From: Chitinophagaceae bacterium
GTDB taxonomy: Bacteria > Bacteroidota > Bacteroidia > Chitinophagales > Chitinophagaceae
Assembly: GCA_016699815.1 (NCBI GenBank)
Contig: CP065012.1
Span: 2,767,001 to 2,831,000, forward strand
Direction: 5' to 3'
Length of the DNA: 64,000 nucleotides
The notes under the pieces are model-generated. The model did not search any database. It worked only from the letters and a program-made list of their open reading frames with translations, and was not told the DNA's origin. How positions within the stretch are numbered: position 1 is the first letter of the stretch; each line of letters opens with the position of its first letter. Made by a program: the position numbers and the translations under genes. Below are positions 63,951-64,000 of this stretch, in pieces.

Positions 63951-64000
63951 TTGAAGCAAATCACAATAAGGATTATATTCCGTAGTGAGGTTTACCTCAA
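63951..64000 (+). ncRNA. tracrRNA, 5' part (cut by window end)
   Basis: TTGAAGCAAATCACAAT (63951-63967) is the anti-repeat: AGCAAATCACAA pairs with repeat bases 2-13, a final U can wobble with repeat G1, and TTGA pairs with repeat TCAA after a one-base bulge. Next comes AAGGATTATATTCCG, which resembles the nexus hairpin of Bacteroidota tracrRNAs, then a hairpin TGAGG-TTTA-CCTCA (63986-63999). It is divergent from cas9. The 3' end is beyond the window. Confidence 0.85.

Overview
The window is a 64 kb chromosomal stretch of a Bacteroidota bacterium, most likely of the Chitinophagaceae or a close relative. The signs are a moderately AT-rich base composition, type IX secretion (T9SS) C-terminal sorting domains, a PorP/SprF-like protein, TPR-containing sensor kinases, promoter -7 elements of the TAnnTTTG kind, and a Bacteroidota-style type II-C CRISPR locus. 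No tRNA, rRNA, prophage or insertion sequence was seen.

Bases 1-15.8 kb form a signalling region. Three consecutive sensor histidine kinases (the first cut by the window edge) have almost the same DHp/ATPase core but different sensory parts. After a SnoaL-like protein and a large PLP-dependent decarboxylase comes a compact set: FIST-domain sensor, soluble kinase with the same core, single-domain receiver, and a receiver fused to a class III adenylate cyclase. A YitT-like membrane protein and an HD-domain hydrolase follow. Because the four kinase cores are so alike, they may feed the same receivers and so cAMP.

Bases 15.9-32.9 kb hold two paralogous modules. Each has an exported TPR protein, an exported partner, and a TPR sensor kinase of the HisKA_3 type overlapping a LuxR-type response regulator. 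In each module the intergenic promoters carry an 18-bp dyad: ATCAT-N8-ATGAT in the first and ATCC-N10-GGAT in the second, about 46-73 bp upstream of the start codons. This looks like two duplicated regulatory circuits with diverged operators. One exported gene of the first module (15894-17621) is broken by two homopolymer-type frameshifts.

Bases 33-54.9 kb are mixed housekeeping and envelope genes: a GH53 galactanase lipoprotein, CvfB-like RNA-binding protein, DEAD-box helicase, RecG, a giant T9SS adhesin-like protein with its PorP/SprF partner, an FAD oxidoreductase, RidA, a 2-hydroxyacid dehydrogenase, an FKBP lipoprotein, serine dehydratase, SmpB, a T9SS-exported esterase, AccD, class I aldolase, a YCF48-like propeller and a small lipoprotein.

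Bases 54.9-64 kb are a type II-C CRISPR-Cas locus: an array of 25 repeats (47 bp, spacers mostly 30 bp), then on the opposite strand cas2, cas1, a small nucleotidyltransferase gene and a very large cas9 (1721 residues). The start of a divergent tracrRNA lies at the right edge. The nucleotidyltransferase inside the cas operon, the enlarged Cas9, and the conflicting polarity signs of the array are the features most worth following up, together with the paired operator families in the duplicated kinase modules.
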